Source of the DNA: CAWGXG01 sp963826505
GTDB taxonomy: Bacteria > Chloroflexota > Anaerolineae > Aggregatilineales > Aggregatilineaceae
Assembly: GCA_963826505.1 (NCBI GenBank)
Contig: CAWGXG010000007.1
Location: 868,001-932,000, forward strand
Length of the DNA stretch: 64,000 bases
Direction of reading: 5' to 3'
Shown here piece after piece: positions 61,860 to 64,000 of the stretch. The first letter of the stretch is position 1. Each line of letters begins with the position of its first letter. The notes beneath the pieces are model-generated. The model did not search any database, was not told the origin of the DNA, and saw nothing but the letters and a program-made list of their open reading frames with translations. A program made the translations under genes and the position numbers.

Positions 61860-63421
61860 TGATCGAACGCACCATCTATGCCCGCATCCAGAAGATCGGC
61901 GATCCCACCCTGCGCGGACTGGCCGAAGGGCTGGCGCGACTCGTGCTGGAAAACTGGTTCTATGCCCTGGCGCTGATCGTGTTATGGCGCTTCCCGTACA
62001 TTATCGCCAACGCGACCGGCAGTGAAGTCATGCCGCGCCGTCCTTCCGGCGATTCCGTGTTCTGGCAAAGCGAGATGGCCCGCGCGCTGCTGCTGGCCTG
62101 TCTGGCGATGAGCTATAACCTGCTGTTTGGCTACAGCGGGATCATTTCGTTCGGCCACGCGCTCTATTTTGGCGCGGGCGGGTACATCACGTTTATCTTG
62201 CTGGCACAGTACGACACGGGGCTTCAGCACAAAATCTTGATCCTTGTGCTGCTGGCGGCCTTAGGGCTGACGCTGTTCAGCCGGTTGGCGAACCGGGCCG
62301 TGATCGCGTTCGCCCTGTTGGGCGTGCTGCTGGCGTTGCTGCTGCTGCCCGCTGAAGGCAATATCGCCTTCCTGCAAGCGGCGGCGGTCGCCGTGCTGCT
62401 GAGTATCGCGATCAGCGTGGCGTCGGGCGTGGTGACGCTGCGTCTGCGCGGGATCTATTTCGCTATGTTCACGCTGGCCCTGGCGGAGATGTTTTGGGTG
62501 CTTGCGAAAAGTGGCACCTTCCGTAACTACACCGGCGCGGAAGATGGGCTAGGCTTCCGCGATATCCTGCCGGAGTCGCTAAATCCCACGCAGACCGCCG
62601 ACGGCAGCCGCCTGCACATGTACCAGTTCACAGTCGTATTTTTCGTGATCGTGTTTCTGGCGATTCGGCGCTATCTCAATTCGCCGGTGGGCCGCGTGAT
62701 GCTCGCTATCCGCGAGAACGAACAACGTGCCCGGACGATCGGCTATAACACGCTGTTTTACAAAGTACTGACGATGGTTTTTTCCGGCATCATCGCCACA
62801 ACGAGCGGCCTGATGTTCGTGATCTGGGCGACCGACAAGCGCGTCCACCCCGAACTGTTGAGCCTGAACTACACGGTCGGACCGCTGTTGAACACCTTGA
62901 TCGGCGGCGTGGGCACGTTGATCGGGCCGGTGATCGCTACGCTGGGGCTGGACCTGGGCGAGACATATCTGCGCAACGAAACCTTCACGCTGCATACCCA
63001 GCTTTTCGGGCTGATCGCCATCTGGCAGATTGCGGTCGCAGGCGTGGTGCTGCTCTTTACATGGGCCGTGCGCGTACCGCTCAAACAAGCGGCGGTAAGG
63101 GTAAGCCAGCGGCTGGAAGGCGTCACACCGGGCACCCCGCGTTACCGGCAGTTCATGAACGCGTATTGGGTGGGCGTGTTCGTCGTGCTGATGATGATCG
63201 GCCTGCCAGTCGGGAGCCAGATGGTGCAGGATTCGACCACGGTCTACAAAGTCTCGGATCTGTGGGATCTGTTCCTGGGTGTGTTGTTCGTCGTGGTCGT
63301 GATGGTGCTGCCCAACGGCATCGTCGGGACGTGGAATCGTGCGTGGGCTATGCGCCGCTTGCGCCAGTTGGAACGCGAGATGCAACGCGAGGCCCACCAC
63401 GAGCACAACTCGGCCGGGTAG
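61856..63421 (+). CDS. livM: Liv-type ABC transporter permease (LivM), long form
   Basis: A 521-residue permease, longer than most LivM (about 300-430). The core is clear: GYSGIISFGHALYFGAGGY, TLRLRGIYFAMFTLALAEM, AIRENEQRARTIGYNTLFYK and GVGTLIGPVIAT. Extra length comes from an N-terminal stretch with one helix, a helical insertion near residues 120-170, and a C-terminal pair of helices plus a charged tail (RRLRQLEREMQREAHHEH). The start ATGATG overlaps the livH stop. Ends at a good terminator. Confidence 0.93.
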   Translation: MMIERTIYARIQKIGDPTLRGLAEGLARLVLENWFYALALIVLWRFPYIIANATGSEVMPRRPSGDSVFWQSEMARALLLACLAMSYNLLFGYSGIISFGHALYFGAGGYITFILLAQYDTGLQHKILILVLLAALGLTLFSRLANRAVIAFALLGVLLALLLLPAEGNIAFLQAAAVAVLLSIAISVASGVVTLRLRGIYFAMFTLALAEMFWVLAKSGTFRNYTGAEDGLGFRDILPESLNPTQTADGSRLHMYQFTVVFFVIVFLAIRRYLNSPVGRVMLAIRENEQRARTIGYNTLFYKVLTMVFSGIIATTSGLMFVIWATDKRVHPELLSLNYTVGPLLNTLIGGVGTLIGPVIATLGLDLGETYLRNETFTLHTQLFGLIAIWQIAVAGVVLLFTWAVRVPLKQAAVRVSQRLEGVTPGTPRYRQFMNAYWVGVFVVLMMIGLPVGSQMVQDSTTVYKVSDLWDLFLGVLFVVVVMVLPNGIVGTWNRAWAMRRLRQLEREMQREAHHEHNSAG

Positions 63422-63446
63422 ATGCGATTTTCTCGCAAGTGCCAGG

Positions 63447-63482
63447 CAGGCCGGGTGTATTTTCGCCCGGTCTGTTTATTTT
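63447..63482 (+). terminator. Intrinsic terminator of the Liv operon
   Basis: CAGGCCGGG (63447-63455) pairs with CCCGGTCTG (63466-63474), one G-T wobble, 10-base loop, followed by TTTATTTTA. It begins 26 bases after the livM stop. Confidence 0.82.
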
Positions 63483-63518
63483 ACGGCAGGCGAGGAAACC
63501 ATTGAGGAGTCGATCAAG

Positions 63519-63563
63519 CCCCTCCCTAAATCCCCGCGTGGCGGAGAGGGCCGGGGATGGGGC
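63519..63563. repeat. Intergenic repeat with AGGGCCGGGGAT core (copy 2)
   Basis: CCCCTCCCTAAATCCCCG, a short spacer, then GGAGAGGGCCGGGGATGGGG: an imperfect inverted repeat sharing its core with the copy at 13488. It lies between the Liv terminator and the end of the convergent EamA gene. Confidence 0.5.
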
Positions 63564-63578
63564 TATCCAAACGGCTTC

Positions 63579-64000
63579 TCACGCGTCCTGGCCGAGCGCG
63601 GCGGCGGACACCATCTCGGCGACGTCGGCCTCCGGCTGGCCGCTGCCGACCTCGGCGATGATCATGCCCGCCAGAATCAGCCCGCAGCCGATGATCGCCT
63701 TGAGTCCCAATGATTCCCCGCCCCACCACCAACCAAAGAAGGCCGCGAAGACGGGTTCCAGGCTGAACAGCAGCGCGGTATGCGTCGGCGTGGTGAAGCG
63801 CTGTACGTAGACTTGCAGGCTGAAAACCAGTGCCGTCGCCACGACGCCCGTAAACGCGATGGCGCCCCACGTCGCCAGCGGCAGGTTGAGCGTGGGCGTC
63901 TCGAAGACGAAGGCCGATCCGGTCGACAGCACGGCGACCGCCGCGATCTGAACGATTGACAGCCGGATCGGATCGTAATCGGGCGAGAAACGCGCCACGC
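63579..64000 (-). CDS. EamA/DMT-family transporter, 5' end outside window
   Basis: The C-terminal 140 residues of a drug/metabolite transporter. Four hydrophobic helices are visible, with the EamA repeat signature LFSLEPVFAAFFGWWWGGESLG and the ending GCGLILAGMIIAEVGSG. The N-terminal half lies beyond base 64000. Exported substrate unknown. It converges on the Liv operon. Confidence 0.88.
   Translation of the reverse strand, partial: VARFSPDYDPIRLSIVQIAAVAVLSTGSAFVFETPTLNLPLATWGAIAFTGVVATALVFSLQVYVQRFTTPTHTALLFSLEPVFAAFFGWWWGGESLGLKAIIGCGLILAGMIIAEVGSGQPEADVAEMVSAAALGQDA

Noticed and set aside
1..64000. tRNA, rRNA, CRISPR, integrase or transposase genes
   Set aside because: I checked intergenic regions and ORFs and found no cloverleaf-like sequence, repeat-spacer array or recombinase motif.

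Overview
The window is a GC-rich (roughly 60-65% by eye), gene-dense stretch of bacterial chromosome. I see no rRNA, tRNA, CRISPR array, insertion sequence or phage. Several traits fit an Anaerolineae-like member of the Chloroflexota: Thr/Pro-rich lipoproteins and SH3b-bearing secreted proteins, a BTAD (SARP-type) regulator, a class III polyhydroxyalkanoate synthase, a long HisG, and promoters placed so that translation starts at the transcript's first base. That taxonomic call is inference.

Layout. 0-3.2 kb: a class A penicillin-binding protein (5' end outside the window) and a small LysW-like zinc-ribbon protein. 3.5-12.5 kb (minus strand): an 11-gene histidine operon, hisG-D-C-B-H-A, a phosphoribosyltransferase, a class V aminotransferase, then hisF-I-E. 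It is preceded by a sigma70-type promoter, a 31-codon histidine-rich leader peptide and an intrinsic terminator, which together form a his attenuator. 12.6-16.8 kb: a FabG-like reductase, Asp23, NusB, TatC and a COG2403 GTPase. 16.8-24.4 kb: an envelope hydrolase, an isoaspartyl peptidase, a lipoprotein, a C39-like peptidase, a GT-C membrane protein, a PHP plus AlbA_2-like fusion and a response regulator. 24.7-28.0 kb: an hsp20-lon operon with a HAIR-like operator; lon is broken by many indels. 28.3-36.5 kb: a HerA-like ATPase and three secreted proteins. 36.7-41.7 kb: a low-GC orphan gene, then a badly frameshifted glycoside hydrolase and GT39-like protein. 41.7-46.9 kb: an orphan amino-acid permease, an SDR, an FtsX-like permease and a hydrolase. 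47.0-49.9 kb: a BTAD regulator and PHA synthase genes. 50.0-63.5 kb: a YwiC-like membrane protein, then a large co-directional block of two KAS III-like enzymes, an SDR, two acyl-CoA ligases, a hydrolase and a complete Liv-type ABC importer. The window ends inside an EamA transporter.

How the genes work together. The histidine operon is self-contained and probably senses charged tRNA-His. hsp20 and lon form a proteostasis unit. The PHA genes make and decorate storage granules. The KAS III/ligase/SDR/hydrolase block with its importer looks like an uptake, CoA-activation and carbon-chain-processing pathway with no precedent I recognise; it is the best candidate here for an undescribed system.

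Quality warning. About ten genes carry frameshifts. Where I could resolve them, most are single extra bases, often in short homopolymers, and the protein continues intact in the next frame. This points to read or assembly error more than to gene decay, but lon, the glycoside hydrolase and the GT39-like gene are broken many times over.
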